Positions 43,389 to 51,639 of a stretch of DNA of 64,000 nucleotides are shown here, piece by piece (the stretch's first letter is position 1; every line of letters starts with the position of its first letter). A program made the translations under genes and the position numbers. The stretch covers positions 434,001-498,000 of the forward strand of contig NZ_JAJNOC010000001.1 of NCBI RefSeq assembly GCF_021044825.1. The letters run 5' to 3'. The notes under the pieces were generated by a model. It saw only the letters and a list, made by a program, of their open reading frames with translations. It did not search any database and was not told the origin of the DNA. Source of the DNA: Massilia phyllostachyos (GTDB lineage Bacteria; Pseudomonadota; Gammaproteobacteria; Burkholderiales; Burkholderiaceae_D).

Positions 43389-44390
43389 ATGGCGCAAGAC
43401 GATCGACAACTTCCCCAGGAAGGCCCCGGCCCGGCCATCGACAAACGTCCGGACACCCCGGAGCGGGTGCCTGACAGGCGCGCTACCCAGGGCCAGACCA
43501 TGCGTGGCTATGCAAAATACCAGCGCGACGGCGATACGCCGCTGGCGCTGGCGGGGCGCGTGCTGACATCGCGCTGGCGCGCCTTCCGCGAGCGTTTCAA
43601 TCGCGACTTCATGAACCGCACACTGCACATCGGCGTGTCGGCCCGCATCTTCCATCCCGAAGCCGGCGCCCGCGGCCTGCTCAGCAAGAATCTCCAGTAT
43701 CTCGAGGAATCGATCGCCCAGTGGGTGATGTCGCGCGACGTGCTGGTGTTCATGATCCCGACGGTGAATACCAACGGCTTGCTCCACCCCAGCAACATCA
43801 CCCTGCGCCATTACGCCCGCCACCTGGACGGCCTGGTGCTGCAGGGCGGGGCCGACGTGGCGCCCCAGACCTATTCCGAAGTGCCGACCCGGCCCGAGTG
43901 GAGCGGCGACCGCGCCCGCGACGTCTACGAGCTCGAGCTGCTGCACGAATTCGTCGATGCCGGCAAGCCGGTCCTGGGGGTGTGCCGCGGCTGTCAATTG
44001 ATCAATGTCGCCTTCGGCGGCACGCTCTACCAGGACGTCGCCACCAATGTGCCGGAAGCACTGGCGCACGTGCAAGACATCTATGACGCCCACCGCCACG
44101 CGATCCGCTTCCCGGCTGGCTCCACGCTCGGCAAGATGTTCGGCACGGTCGAGCGGCCGATCGTCAATTCGATCCACCACCAGGCGGTCAAGGAGCTGGG
44201 GCGCGACATCCGCGTCGAAGCGTATTCCGAGCCGGACGGCATCGTCGAAGCGATCCGCTACGAACGTGCCGACTTCGTGATGGGCCTGCAATGGCACCCG
44301 GAATTCCACCGCGCCGGCGGCACCGAGCTGCTCGATTGCACGCCGGTACTGGACGAGTTCCTGCGCGCCGCGCGCGAAACCCGGCTCTGA
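43389..44390 (+). CDS. Class-I glutamine-amidotransferase-like hydrolase (peptidase C26, PuuD-like)
   Basis: Hydrolase of 333 aa whose domain from about residue 78 matches gamma-glutamyl-gamma-aminobutyrate hydrolases: HLDGLVLQGGADVAPQTY, nucleophile Cys199 in GVCRGCQLINVAFGGTL, HHQAVKELG, and His303/Glu305 in LQWHPEFH. The first 75 residues form a polar, basic extension not typical of PuuD; later ATGs (for example the codon for MNRTLHIGVSARI, about residue 75) could be the true start. Polyamine or gamma-glutamyl substrates are likely by family; no puuA-like ligase is nearby. Confidence 0.85.
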   Translation: MAQDDRQLPQEGPGPAIDKRPDTPERVPDRRATQGQTMRGYAKYQRDGDTPLALAGRVLTSRWRAFRERFNRDFMNRTLHIGVSARIFHPEAGARGLLSKNLQYLEESIAQWVMSRDVLVFMIPTVNTNGLLHPSNITLRHYARHLDGLVLQGGADVAPQTYSEVPTRPEWSGDRARDVYELELLHEFVDAGKPVLGVCRGCQLINVAFGGTLYQDVATNVPEALAHVQDIYDAHRHAIRFPAGSTLGKMFGTVERPIVNSIHHQAVKELGRDIRVEAYSEPDGIVEAIRYERADFVMGLQWHPEFHRAGGTELLDCTPVLDEFLRAARETRL

Positions 44391-44433
44391 CTTCCGACAG
44401 GTGTTTCACCCCAAACACGTTTGCCGAAAACGC

Positions 44434-44462
44434 TTGCTTTCGTTCCGCGACAGGACAATAAT
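44434..44462 (+). promoter_or_regulatory. Promoter of the Fur-box gene
   Basis: TTGCTT (44434-44439) and AATAAT (44457-44462) are separated by exactly 17 bases. The start point would fall within the Fur box that begins at 44465, the usual geometry for Fur repression. Confidence 0.65.
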
Positions 44463-44464
44463 TG

Positions 44465-44483
44465 AATGAGAATGATTCTCATT
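44465..44483. promoter_or_regulatory. Fur box
   Basis: AATGAGAATGATTCTCATT is a perfect 9-1-9 palindrome and close to the canonical ferric-uptake-regulator site GATAATGATAATCATTATC. It overlaps the expected transcription start of the gene at 44514, about 30 bases upstream of its ATG, so the gene should be derepressed under iron limitation. Confidence 0.85.
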
Positions 44484-44513
44484 TGATTTTGCGACCGTTC
44501 AGGAGACGTGTGT

Positions 44514-44855
44514 ATGACCATTTCTTTCGCAGACCCTGTCTTGAGCCCGCCGGAACCACGCAGCCAGGACGTGATGCTGGTGGCTTCGCTGCTGCACCTG
44601 ATGTCGCACTACACCGCCCGCGTCGACGGCGAGCAGCCCTGCGTCAAACTGGCTTCGGTGATCGAGCGCCACCTGTGCGCGCTGTCGCGCCTGCCGGACG
44701 TCGATCCGGTGCTGCGCGCCACCTGCGAACAGCTGGCCGATCGCTGGGCGATGCTGGTGGACGAAACCATGCCGCGCCCGCAGCCTGCCAAGCAGCCGCT
44801 GCTGGCGCGCTTCATGAAGGGGCAGTGGGCGTCCAAGCCCGCAGTTGCCGGTTGA
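44514..44855 (+). CDS. Small Fur-regulated protein of unknown function
   Basis: Soluble-looking protein of 113 aa starting MTISFADPVLSPPEPRSQDV. The middle (LVASLLHLMSHYTARVDG and ASVIERHLCALSRLPDVDPVLRATCEQLADRWAML) is predicted helical, with His, Cys and Met residues but no clear metal motif. No signal peptide or membrane segment. ATG 44514 follows AGGAGA; GTG 44508 is in frame. The promoter carries a perfect Fur palindrome, so a role in iron limitation is likely. I do not recognise the family. Confidence 0.75.
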   Translation: MTISFADPVLSPPEPRSQDVMLVASLLHLMSHYTARVDGEQPCVKLASVIERHLCALSRLPDVDPVLRATCEQLADRWAMLVDETMPRPQPAKQPLLARFMKGQWASKPAVAG

Positions 44856-44857
44856 TC

Positions 44858-44888
44858 GTAGGGCGGACGCGAAACCCGTCCACCCTAC
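44858..44888. repeat. GTAGGGTGGAC-type inverted repeat
   Basis: GTAGGGCGGAC (44858-44868) pairs with GTCCACCCTAC (44878-44888), with one G-T wobble, around CGCGAAACC. It spans the gap between the convergent Fur-regulated and ArsR-type genes and overlaps the ArsR stop. It may serve as a two-way transcription barrier, though no T-tract is present. Confidence 0.6.
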
Positions 44889-45559
44889 AACAGCCACGCT
44901 CGCAGCGCGGCTTCTCCCTCCACGCTGAACGCCAGCACGCGCGAGTCCGGTAAGCGTTTGGCCCACCCTAGCCCTTCGAATCGATCGAGCAGCGCCGCGC
45001 CCAGCGTCCCAGCCAGATGATGGCGCCGCTCGCTCCAGTCCAGGCAAGTACGGCAGAACGGACGACGCCCACCCGCCGCAGTCGCAGCCACACCGATCCG
45101 CTCCATGGCCTGCTGCCCCTGTGGTGTGAGCACGATCCCATCCGCCCCCAGCGCAAACGCGCCGCGCTCGGCCAGCTTCTCGTAGACCAGCACCCCGAGT
45201 TCCCCCGCCAGGTGGTCGTAGCAGACGCGCGCCTTGCGCAGCGCCGGTTCGCGCGGACCCGGCCGCGGACCCACGCGCGGCGGACGGGCGAGGGCGGCGG
45301 CCCCCATCAGCGACTCCAGCATCTGGGCGACCTCGGCGTCGGCGATGCGAAAGTAGCGGTGCCGCCCCTGCTTCTCGACCGCGAGCAGGCCGGCCTCGAC
45401 CAGCTGGCCCAGGTGGGTGCTGATGGTCTGGCGCGTGACGCCGGCGCTGTCGGCCAGTTCGGTGGCGGTGAGCGCGCGGCCGGCCATGAGCGCGGTCAGC
45501 GCCTGGCTGCGCGCATGGTCGCCGATGAGAAAGGCGATGGTGGTGATGTTCGGTCCCAT
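44885..45559 (-). CDS. ArsR-type winged-helix transcriptional regulator
   Basis: Regulator of 224 aa with an ArsR/SmtB-like DNA-binding domain (about 15-85): SQALTALMAGRALTATELADSAGVTRQTISTHLGQLVEAGLLAVEKQGRHRYFRI. The remaining 130 residues form a second domain with a likely metal-binding-capable FCRTCLDWSERRHHLAG segment (CxxC plus His pair). Such two-domain ArsR proteins are common in Burkholderiales. It diverges from the NIPSNAP/ABM pair, its probable targets. The inducer is unknown. Confidence 0.85.
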   Translation of the reverse strand: MGPNITTIAFLIGDHARSQALTALMAGRALTATELADSAGVTRQTISTHLGQLVEAGLLAVEKQGRHRYFRIADAEVAQMLESLMGAAALARPPRVGPRPGPREPALRKARVCYDHLAGELGVLVYEKLAERGAFALGADGIVLTPQGQQAMERIGVAATAAGGRRPFCRTCLDWSERRHHLAGTLGAALLDRFEGLGWAKRLPDSRVLAFSVEGEAALRAWLL

Positions 45560-45632
45560 GCTTCGATCTTAGCCGAAGCATCCGGCCATGCAAACGTCCA
45601 GAATGGCTGCATCCACCACACGAGGAGTCCAC

Positions 45633-45965
45633 ATGACCATCACCTGCTTCATCCGCTACCAGATCGACCCCTTCCAGCGCGAGAACTTCCGCCGTTACAG
45701 CGAGAACTGGGGCCGCATCATCCCGCGCCTGGGTGGCCACCTGCTCGGCTACTTCCTGCCGCACGAGGGAAGCAACGACGAGGCCTGGGGCCTGGTTGCC
45801 TTCGACAGCCTGGCGGCCTACGAGGCCTACCGCACCCGCCTGAAACAGGATCCCGAAGCGCGCGCCAACTTCGCGCTGGCGCAGGAACAGCGTTTCATCC
45901 TGCGCGAATGGCGCACCTTTACCGAGGTAGTCGATGGCACGCTGGGACGCGAGGCGCTGTCGTGA
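45633..45965 (+). CDS. NIPSNAP-family protein
   Basis: Dimeric alpha-beta barrel protein of 110 aa. It shows the NIPSNAP pattern: [44 protein letters not shown], then [33 protein letters not shown] 45633 follows GAGGAG. The gene is divergent from an ArsR-type regulator and overlaps the next gene by GTGA. Function in bacteria is not settled. Confidence 0.85.
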   Translation: MTITCFIRYQIDPFQRENFRRYSENWGRIIPRLGGHLLGYFLPHEGSNDEAWGLVAFDSLAAYEAYRTRLKQDPEARANFALAQEQRFILREWRTFTEVVDGTLGREALS

Positions 45966-46306
45966 TCGCGGTGATCTTCGAGGTCGAGCCCGCGGAGGGC
46001 CGGCGCCAGGCCTACCTCGACATCGCCGCCGGCCTGCGCGCCGACCTCGACGCCATCGACGGCTTCGTGTCGATCGAGCGCTTCGAGTCGCTGTCGCGCC
46101 CCGGGCGCATCCTGTCGCTCTCGTTCTGGCGCGACGAGGAGGCGGTGGCGCGCTGGCGTGGTCTCGAAGCGCACCGCGCGGCGCAGGCGCAGGGCCGCGG
46201 CGGGATCTTCCGCGACTACCGGCTGCGGGTGGCGCAGGTCGTGCGCGACTACGGCCTGCACGAACGCGCCGGAGCGCCGCTGGATTCGCGCGGCGCGCAC
46301 GGCTAG
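45962..46306 (+). CDS. Antibiotic-biosynthesis-monooxygenase (ABM) domain protein
   Basis: Ferredoxin-like-fold protein of 114 aa beginning with GTG inside the previous stop. Pattern [63 protein letters not shown] is typical of ABM-domain proteins such as small cofactor-independent monooxygenases or haem-degrading relatives. No definite catalytic residues can be assigned. Likely acts with the NIPSNAP protein. Confidence 0.85.
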   Translation: MIAVIFEVEPAEGRRQAYLDIAAGLRADLDAIDGFVSIERFESLSRPGRILSLSFWRDEEAVARWRGLEAHRAAQAQGRGGIFRDYRLRVAQVVRDYGLHERAGAPLDSRGAHG

Positions 46307-46415
46307 ACGGCGCCGATCCGGAACGCGGATGGAGGCAGGTGCGTGTTAAGCTTTTTGTAAGACCAAGGCCGAGGCCTTGAACGGCGAAACCAACATACGT
46401 ACCAGGAGAAAATGT

Positions 46416-46598
46416 ATGAAAGACGTCAGGGTAGATGTGCGCGTGAATGTCGGCGTCGACGCGGCCAGCGTGATCCTGCTGTTCGCGAGTGCGACGGCGG
46501 CGCTGTTCTTCTACAAGCAGAACAAGCAGGAAAAACTGCTCGATGCGCTGAAGATGCGCTCACCGGACGGCATGCACCCGTCCGGGAGCGCGACCTAA
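46416..46598 (+). CDS. Small single-pass membrane protein
   Basis: Protein of 60 aa: a polar start with alternating residues (MKDVRVDVRVNVGVDA), one hydrophobic segment (ASVILLFASATAALFFY, about 15-31), then a basic-polar tail. AGGAGAA precedes ATG 46416; an ATG four bases upstream is in another frame. Its end overlaps the convergent membrane gene by 4 bp. Not recognised; composition and ribosome site support a real gene. Confidence 0.6.
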   Translation: MKDVRVDVRVNVGVDAASVILLFASATAALFFYKQNKQEKLLDALKMRSPDGMHPSGSAT

Positions 46599-47122
46599 TC
46601 CTCGCTGCTCGACGACCGCGGCGACTTCCAGCTCGCATACAGCGTGGGAAGCGCACCGAGCCACGCCATGTTGCCGACCACGAGCGCGAAGGCGACGCCG
46701 GCGATGCGCTCGGTCGTCCATGCATGCAACGCCGCCATCAGCATCAGGACCGGCCCGCCGACCATGTTGGCAAAGGCCAGGATGGCGAAGCAGAACAGGA
46801 AGGCATCCTTGCGCAACGCGGCTTCCCGTTCGTCGTCTTCGATCGACGGCTTGCCCAGCGGGCCGTTGAGGGAAATGGCCGCCATCGTCGCGATCAGCGG
46901 GCCGACCGCGGCATACATGACCGGCGACATGGGTGTCGTGGCGGCAGCCAGGATGAGTCCCGCGCCGCAGGCCATCGGGATCAGCGGAACCCAGCGCATC
47001 GGACGATGGCGCCGTCCCGTCTCCAGCTCGTTGGACATATCGCGCTTCACCCGGTCCGATACCCCGGACCAGCGCACCAGCGAATCCATCTTCTGCCAAG
47101 CCGTCTTGCCGCTCACATTCAT
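46595..47122 (-). CDS. Multi-pass membrane protein paired with an XRE regulator
   Basis: Protein of 175 aa with four predicted membrane helices, at about 43-62, 65-84, 106-125 and 132-152 (WVPLIPMACGAGLILAAATT, VMYAAVGPLIATMAAISL, FLFCFAILAFANMVGGPVLMLM, IAGVAFALVVGNMAWLGAL). An acidic cytosolic loop (GKPSIEDDEREAALRKD) lies in the middle. Its ATG overlaps the stop of the upstream XRE gene (ATGA). Membrane/XRE pairs of this size are frequent in proteobacteria; function unknown. Confidence 0.75.
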   Translation of the reverse strand: MNVSGKTAWQKMDSLVRWSGVSDRVKRDMSNELETGRRHRPMRWVPLIPMACGAGLILAAATTPMSPVMYAAVGPLIATMAAISLNGPLGKPSIEDDEREAALRKDAFLFCFAILAFANMVGGPVLMLMAALHAWTTERIAGVAFALVVGNMAWLGALPTLYASWKSPRSSSSED

Positions 47123-47364
47123 TCTTCTTCTCCCACGCGTTTCAAGGTCATGGCGATCGATTCGAAGCGCTGGAACGAAAACAGCATCTCGACGCTGACG
47201 CCGAAGTGCTGGGCGATCTTCATCGCCAGTTCCAGGCTGGGCTTGTAGTCCCCGCGCTCCAGGTAACCGATCGTCTGGTTGTTGACGCCGACTGCTTCAG
47301 CAAGCGCGCGTCGCGAGATATTGCGCTCCGCACGGAACAGCGCGATCCTGTTGTGTAACACCAT
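47119..47364 (-). CDS. XRE-family helix-turn-helix regulator
   Basis: Small DNA-binding protein of 81 aa: NRIALFRAERNISRRALAEAVGVNNQTIGYLERGDYKPSLELAMKIAQHFGVSVEMLF is a textbook Cro/CI-type HTH covering almost the whole protein. Translationally coupled to the membrane protein gene, so it likely autoregulates the pair. The homologous E. coli-type regulators of this short form lack an effector domain. Confidence 0.88.
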   Translation of the reverse strand: MVLHNRIALFRAERNISRRALAEAVGVNNQTIGYLERGDYKPSLELAMKIAQHFGVSVEMLFSFQRFESIAMTLKRVGEEE

Positions 47365-47468
47365 AAGCTTGTATGAATCCCATACGATTTATTGTGATTA
47401 CACAACAGGGTGGGGCGAGCGTCAATTTCCCATGCATGAAAGAAGGGATGTTTCTATGGACGGAAAGG

Positions 47469-48605
47469 CTAGCGCACGCGCATGCGCCGGTCGCCCCGGA
47501 AGCGCTGGATCGCCGCATGCACCATGCCCTCGACGCTGCCTTCGCGCTCGAACACCCGCCGCAGCTGGGTCGCGTCGCTGCCTTCGCGCGCCGCCGCCGC
47601 CAGGTGCTTCAGCGCGTCCACGCTGCCCAGCGCTTCCGCATGCGGCATCATCTTCTCGAGCGTCATGAGGATGTCCTCGCGCAGCGGCAGCGATTCATAA
47701 GTCTTCGGATGCGTGATCGACCCCTCCAGCCCGAAGCGGCAGGCCTGGAAGCGGTTGTAGTTGTAGACCAGGTAGTCGTCCTCGACGGGCGCCTCTTCCG
47801 CGCGCGTGAGCAGGTAGCGGCACAGGGCCTGCAGGTAGCCGGCGATCGCGGCTGCGCGTTCCACCGTCAGCGGCGTGTCGCACACGCGCAGCTCGATGGT
47901 GCCGTATTCGGGTTTCGGCCTCAGGTCCCAGTAGAAGTCCTTCATGCTCTTGATGATGTTGGTGCGCTCCATCTTGGCGAAGTAGACGTCGGTGAACTCC
48001 TGCCAGGTGTGGACGAACGGCGCGCGCCCGCTCATCGGGAAGGCGAACACCGAATTCAGGCGCGCCGAGTCGAAGCCGGAGTCGTGTCCCTGAACGAAGG
48101 GCGACGAGCTCGACAAGGCGATGAAGTGCGGCAGGTAGCGGTTCAGCGCGTGCAGCAGGTACAGCGCGTCGTCGCCGTTGGCGCAGCCGATGTGCACGTG
48201 CTGGCCGAATACCGTGAACTGCTTGGCGAGATAGCCGTACAGCTGCGACAGGTATTCGTAGCGCGGCTTGGCCGAGATTTTCTGTTCCGACCAGTGCTGG
48301 AACGGATGCGTTCCTCCGCCGGCGATGCCGACGTTGAGCTGGTCCCCGGCCGCCACCAGGGTGTCGCGGATGTCGAGCAGTTCCGCCAGCAGCGGGCCGT
48401 AGGACGAGTGCACGCTCGAGTTAATCTCGATCATGCTCTCGGTGATCTCGGGCGTCACGTTGCCCGGGAAGGGCTTGCGCTTCAACAGGTGCAGCAGGTC
48501 GGGCGCGGCGGCGGTCAGGTCGAAGTCGGACAGGCTGACCAGCTGCAGTTCGAGCTCGACCCCGAAGGTGAGCGGCTGGGATGCGTTGAAGGCTTCAAGC
48601 GGCAT
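47469..48605 (-). CDS. ybdK: Carboxylate-amine ligase YbdK (glutamate-cysteine-ligase type 2)
   Basis: ATP-dependent carboxylate-amine ligase family related to gamma-glutamylcysteine synthetase; YbdK has weak GCL activity in E. coli. The 378-aa length fits. Seen motifs are [17 protein letters not shown] near 14-30, [38 protein letters not shown] near 135, and [21 protein letters not shown] near 230. The start overlaps the end of the antiporter gene by 11 bp, so they form an operon. Confidence 0.9.
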   Translation of the reverse strand: MPLEAFNASQPLTFGVELELQLVSLSDFDLTAAAPDLLHLLKRKPFPGNVTPEITESMIEINSSVHSSYGPLLAELLDIRDTLVAAGDQLNVGIAGGGTHPFQHWSEQKISAKPRYEYLSQLYGYLAKQFTVFGQHVHIGCANGDDALYLLHALNRYLPHFIALSSSSPFVQGHDSGFDSARLNSVFAFPMSGRAPFVHTWQEFTDVYFAKMERTNIIKSMKDFYWDLRPKPEYGTIELRVCDTPLTVERAAAIAGYLQALCRYLLTRAEEAPVEDDYLVYNYNRFQACRFGLEGSITHPKTYESLPLREDILMTLEKMMPHAEALGSVDALKHLAAAAREGSDATQLRRVFEREGSVEGMVHAAIQRFRGDRRMRVR

Positions 48606-49797
48606 GGTGTTGCTCCGGCTCGCGGGTAGACGATTCGTTGGCCCAGACCAGGGCGCGCTGGATGATGACGGGGCCGAACACTTCGAGCAGCATCGTCACC
48701 GCGGCCATGGCGCGTAATTCTTCCACCACGTGCACGCCGGCGTGGCGCGCATGCTCGATCAGGAGAATCACGAACACCGACAAGGGCGCCAGGCCGAGGC
48801 CGGTGAGGGCGCCCTTGCGCCAGGAGACGCCGGACAGGTGGGCGAAGGCGGTGACGCCGGCGGTTTTGGCGATCTGGCGCACCAGCACCACGATGACGGC
48901 GAGCGCGCTGCCGCTGGCGATCTGGCGCCAGTCCAGGGTCGAGGCGGCGTACAGGAACAGCAGCACGGTGAGCAGTTCGCCCAGCGGCCCGAAATTGCGC
49001 TGCGCCTGGCTGAAGGCGACGCGGCGGTGGCGTGCAGTCAAGCCGAAGGCCAGCGTGGCGATGTAGGGCGACAGGGTGCCGGCGTCGCACACCGCCACCA
49101 GCAGCACCACGGCCAGGGCGAAGGCGACGGTGGCGTCCTGATGCGGGTTGTGGATGGCGCGCAGCAGGGCCGGCACCAGCAGGCCGAACACGGCGCCGAC
49201 CAGCAGCGACCCAAGCAGCACCACGAGGCTCTGCCACAGCGCCTCGCCGACCGCGTCGAAGGTGCGGAAGATCCAGAAGCCGATGATGGCGTTGAAGGCG
49301 AACACCGCCAGCACGCAGTTCTGCGCGGTCAGGTGCAGCACGCGCTCGGTGACCTGGCCCGAGCTGCGCTGCTCGTTGATGACGCGCACGATGGTGGCCG
49401 GCGAAGTGCCCATCGACAGCGCGGCCATCATCAGGGCCACCAGCTGCGGGGTGCCGAAGGCGAGCGCCACCAGGTAGACCGCGACGAAAGTCAGCAGCGC
49501 CTCGGCCAGGCCGGCCACGCCGATCCAGGGATTGTGGCGCAGCCAGCGCAGGTTGATGCGGTAGCCGAGTTCGAACAGGATCAGGCCGAAGGCGATGTCG
49601 GCCAGCAGGGCGACCGGGCCGGCGTCCGGGGCGGGCAGCACGCCGATCTGGGAAGCGCCGAGGGCGAAGCCGACCAGGCCGTAGAAGCTGATGCGCGGCA
49701 GGCCGGTCCAGCGCTGCCCGAATTCGCCGGCGAGCCAGGCGACCGCGAGCGCGATCGGCCAAGCGAGGCTGGTCAGGATGGGCAGCAGGTCGGGCAT
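48595..49797 (-). CDS. Cation:proton antiporter (CPA2/KefB-like membrane domain)
   Basis: Inner-membrane transporter of 400 aa with about 11-12 hydrophobic helices. It resembles the membrane domain of CPA2 Na+(K+)/H+ exchangers: [59 protein letters not shown]. The C-terminal TrkA-N domain of KefB/C is absent, so it is a short, unregulated form. It is the upstream partner of ybdK; a link between glutathione-like peptides and K+ efflux, as in Kef systems, is only a guess from this pairing. Confidence 0.82.
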   Translation of the reverse strand: MPDLLPILTSLAWPIALAVAWLAGEFGQRWTGLPRISFYGLVGFALGASQIGVLPAPDAGPVALLADIAFGLILFELGYRINLRWLRHNPWIGVAGLAEALLTFVAVYLVALAFGTPQLVALMMAALSMGTSPATIVRVINEQRSSGQVTERVLHLTAQNCVLAVFAFNAIIGFWIFRTFDAVGEALWQSLVVLLGSLLVGAVFGLLVPALLRAIHNPHQDATVAFALAVVLLVAVCDAGTLSPYIATLAFGLTARHRRVAFSQAQRNFGPLGELLTVLLFLYAASTLDWRQIASGSALAVIVVLVRQIAKTAGVTAFAHLSGVSWRKGALTGLGLAPLSVFVILLIEHARHAGVHVVEELRAMAAVTMLLEVFGPVIIQRALVWANESSTREPEQHHAA

Positions 49798-49875
49798 TCG
49801 GTATCCCCAGGTCGAATTGATTTATTGGCAATTCTACAAGGCCTGTAAATGCGCACGATTGATGTGCGAACAGTC

Positions 49876-51045
49876 CTACTTGCTGAGTAGCCGCATTGCC
49901 CGTTCCAGGCCTTCCAGGGTGATCGGGAACATCCGCTCATGCATGATCTGCCGGATCAGCGCGATCGACTGGCGGTAGGGCCACAGGTTCTCCGGCTCCG
50001 GATTGAGCCAGGCGAATTTCGGGAAGGCGCTGGTAAAGCGCGCCAGCCAGGCGGCGCCGGCTTCCTCGTTGTTGTACTCGACCGAGCCGCCCGGCGCCAG
50101 CACCTCGTAGGGGCTCATGGTGGCGTCGCCGACGAACAGCACGCGGGTGTCGGGCGGATACTTGCGCAGCACGTCCCAGGTCGGGAAGCGCTCGCTGTGG
50201 CGGCGCCGGTTGTTCTTCCACAGGTAGTCGTAGACGCAGTTGTGGAAGTAGTAGAACTCCATGTTCTTGAACTCGCTTTTCGCGGCCGAGAACAGTTCCT
50301 CGACGCGCTCGATGTGGTCGTCCATCGAGCCGCCGACGTCCAGCAGCATCACCACCTTGATGCGGTTCCGGCGTTCCGGCTGCATGCGGATGTCGAGGTA
50401 GCCGGCATTGCTGGCGGTGGCGCGGATGGTGTCGTCCAGCGCCAGCTCTTCCGCGGCCCCGGTGCGCGCGAAGCGGCGCAGGCGGCGCAGCGCGACCTTG
50501 AGGTTGCGGGTGCCCAGTTCGCGCTCGTCGTCGTAGTCGCGGTAGCTGCGCTGGTCCCAGACTTTGACCGCGGTGCGGTTGCGGCCTTGCCCGCCGATGC
50601 GGATCCCTTCCGGATTGGTGCCGCCATTGCCGAAGGGGGAAGTGCCGCCGGTGCCGATCCACTTGCTGCCGCCTTCGTGGCGGCCGTGCTGTTCCTTCAG
50701 GAGTTCCGCCAGGCGCTGCTGCAGCTTGTCGTAGCCGAGCTTTTGCAGCGCCGCCTTCTGCTCCGGCGTCAGCTCGCGCTCGAAGCGCTTGAGCAGCCAG
50801 TCGAGCGGAATCTCGGCCTTTTCGTCGAACACCGCGTTCACGCCCTTGAAGTAGGCGCCGAAGGCGCGATCGAACTTGTCGAAGTGGGCCTCGTCCTTCA
50901 CCAGGGTCAGGCGCGACAGGTAATAGAATTCGTCGAGCGAGGGCGCGATCACCTGGCGCTGCATGGCCTCCAGCAAAGTCAGGAATTCCTTGACCGTGAC
51001 CGGGACTTTCGCGTCACGCAGGGCGTAGAAGAAATCGATCAGCAT
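49876..51045 (-). CDS. VWA-domain protein, CoxE-like MoxR partner
   Basis: Protein of 389 aa matching the COG3825/CoxE-like VWA family that works with MoxR AAA+ ATPases in protein or cofactor maturation. The N-terminal half is helical (about 1-125); a glycine-rich linker spans 122-157. The VWA MIDAS reads DVGGSM (Asp236, Ser240), with Gly in place of the first MIDAS serine. Later stretches (FKNMEFYYFHNCVYDYLW, RVLFVGDATMSPYEVL) are typical. It is third in a moxR-GNAT-VWA operon, 3 bp after the GNAT gene. Confidence 0.88.
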   Translation of the reverse strand: MLIDFFYALRDAKVPVTVKEFLTLLEAMQRQVIAPSLDEFYYLSRLTLVKDEAHFDKFDRAFGAYFKGVNAVFDEKAEIPLDWLLKRFERELTPEQKAALQKLGYDKLQQRLAELLKEQHGRHEGGSKWIGTGGTSPFGNGGTNPEGIRIGGQGRNRTAVKVWDQRSYRDYDDERELGTRNLKVALRRLRRFARTGAAEELALDDTIRATASNAGYLDIRMQPERRNRIKVVMLLDVGGSMDDHIERVEELFSAAKSEFKNMEFYYFHNCVYDYLWKNNRRRHSERFPTWDVLRKYPPDTRVLFVGDATMSPYEVLAPGGSVEYNNEEAGAAWLARFTSAFPKFAWLNPEPENLWPYRQSIALIRQIMHERMFPITLEGLERAMRLLSK

Positions 51046-51048
51046 GAT

Positions 51049-51639
51049 TCAAGCCCTTGAATGGCGCTCCAGCCGCTCGTGCAGGGCGCGCTTGATGGCT
51101 GGCCATTCGCTTTTCAAGATGCTGTACATGACGGTGTCGCGCACCGTGCCGTCGCGGCGCAGGACGTGGTGGCGGATCGTGCCGTCCTTCTTCGCGCCGA
51201 GTTTTTCGATGGCCGCCTGCGAGGCGAAGTTCTCGCAGTCGGTGCGCAGGCCCGCCACCCCGGCGCCGAGCGTGTCGAAGGCGTGCGAGAGCAGCAGCAA
51301 TTTGCAGCTGGTGTTCACGTGGCTGCGCTGGACGCGCCTGGCGTACCAGGTGTAGCCGATCTCCACGCGATCCGCCGCGGGCACGATGTCGTGGTAGCTG
51401 GTGGTGCCGAGCACCGCGCCGCTGCGGGTATCGACCGCGGCGAAGGCGACGCGGTCGCGCGTCTCGAGCGCGGTGGCGATGTACTGCCGCGTGTCGTGCG
51501 GCTCGGGCACGCTGGTCACGCGCAGGTTCCAGAGTTCGCCGTCGCTGGCGGCGGCGCGCAGGCCTTCTTCGTGGTGCAGCGCCAGCGGTTCCAGGCGCAG
51601 GCCGTTGAACTCGAGCGTGACGGGGACGACCGTGATCAT
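51049..51639 (-). CDS. GNAT-family acetyltransferase (RimJ/RimL-like)
   Basis: Protein of 196 aa resembling RimJ/RimL-type N-acetyltransferases: LNGLRLEPLALHHEEGL-type start, DRVEIGYTWYARRVQRSHVNTSCKLLLLSHAFD in the CoA-binding area, and AAIEKLGAKKDGTIRHHVLRRDGTVRDTVMYSI at the end. Its ATG overlaps the moxR stop (ATGA), placing it between the MoxR ATPase and the VWA protein in a coupled operon, an unusual position. The acceptor is unknown. Confidence 0.87.
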   Translation of the reverse strand: MITVVPVTLEFNGLRLEPLALHHEEGLRAAASDGELWNLRVTSVPEPHDTRQYIATALETRDRVAFAAVDTRSGAVLGTTSYHDIVPAADRVEIGYTWYARRVQRSHVNTSCKLLLLSHAFDTLGAGVAGLRTDCENFASQAAIEKLGAKKDGTIRHHVLRRDGTVRDTVMYSILKSEWPAIKRALHERLERHSRA

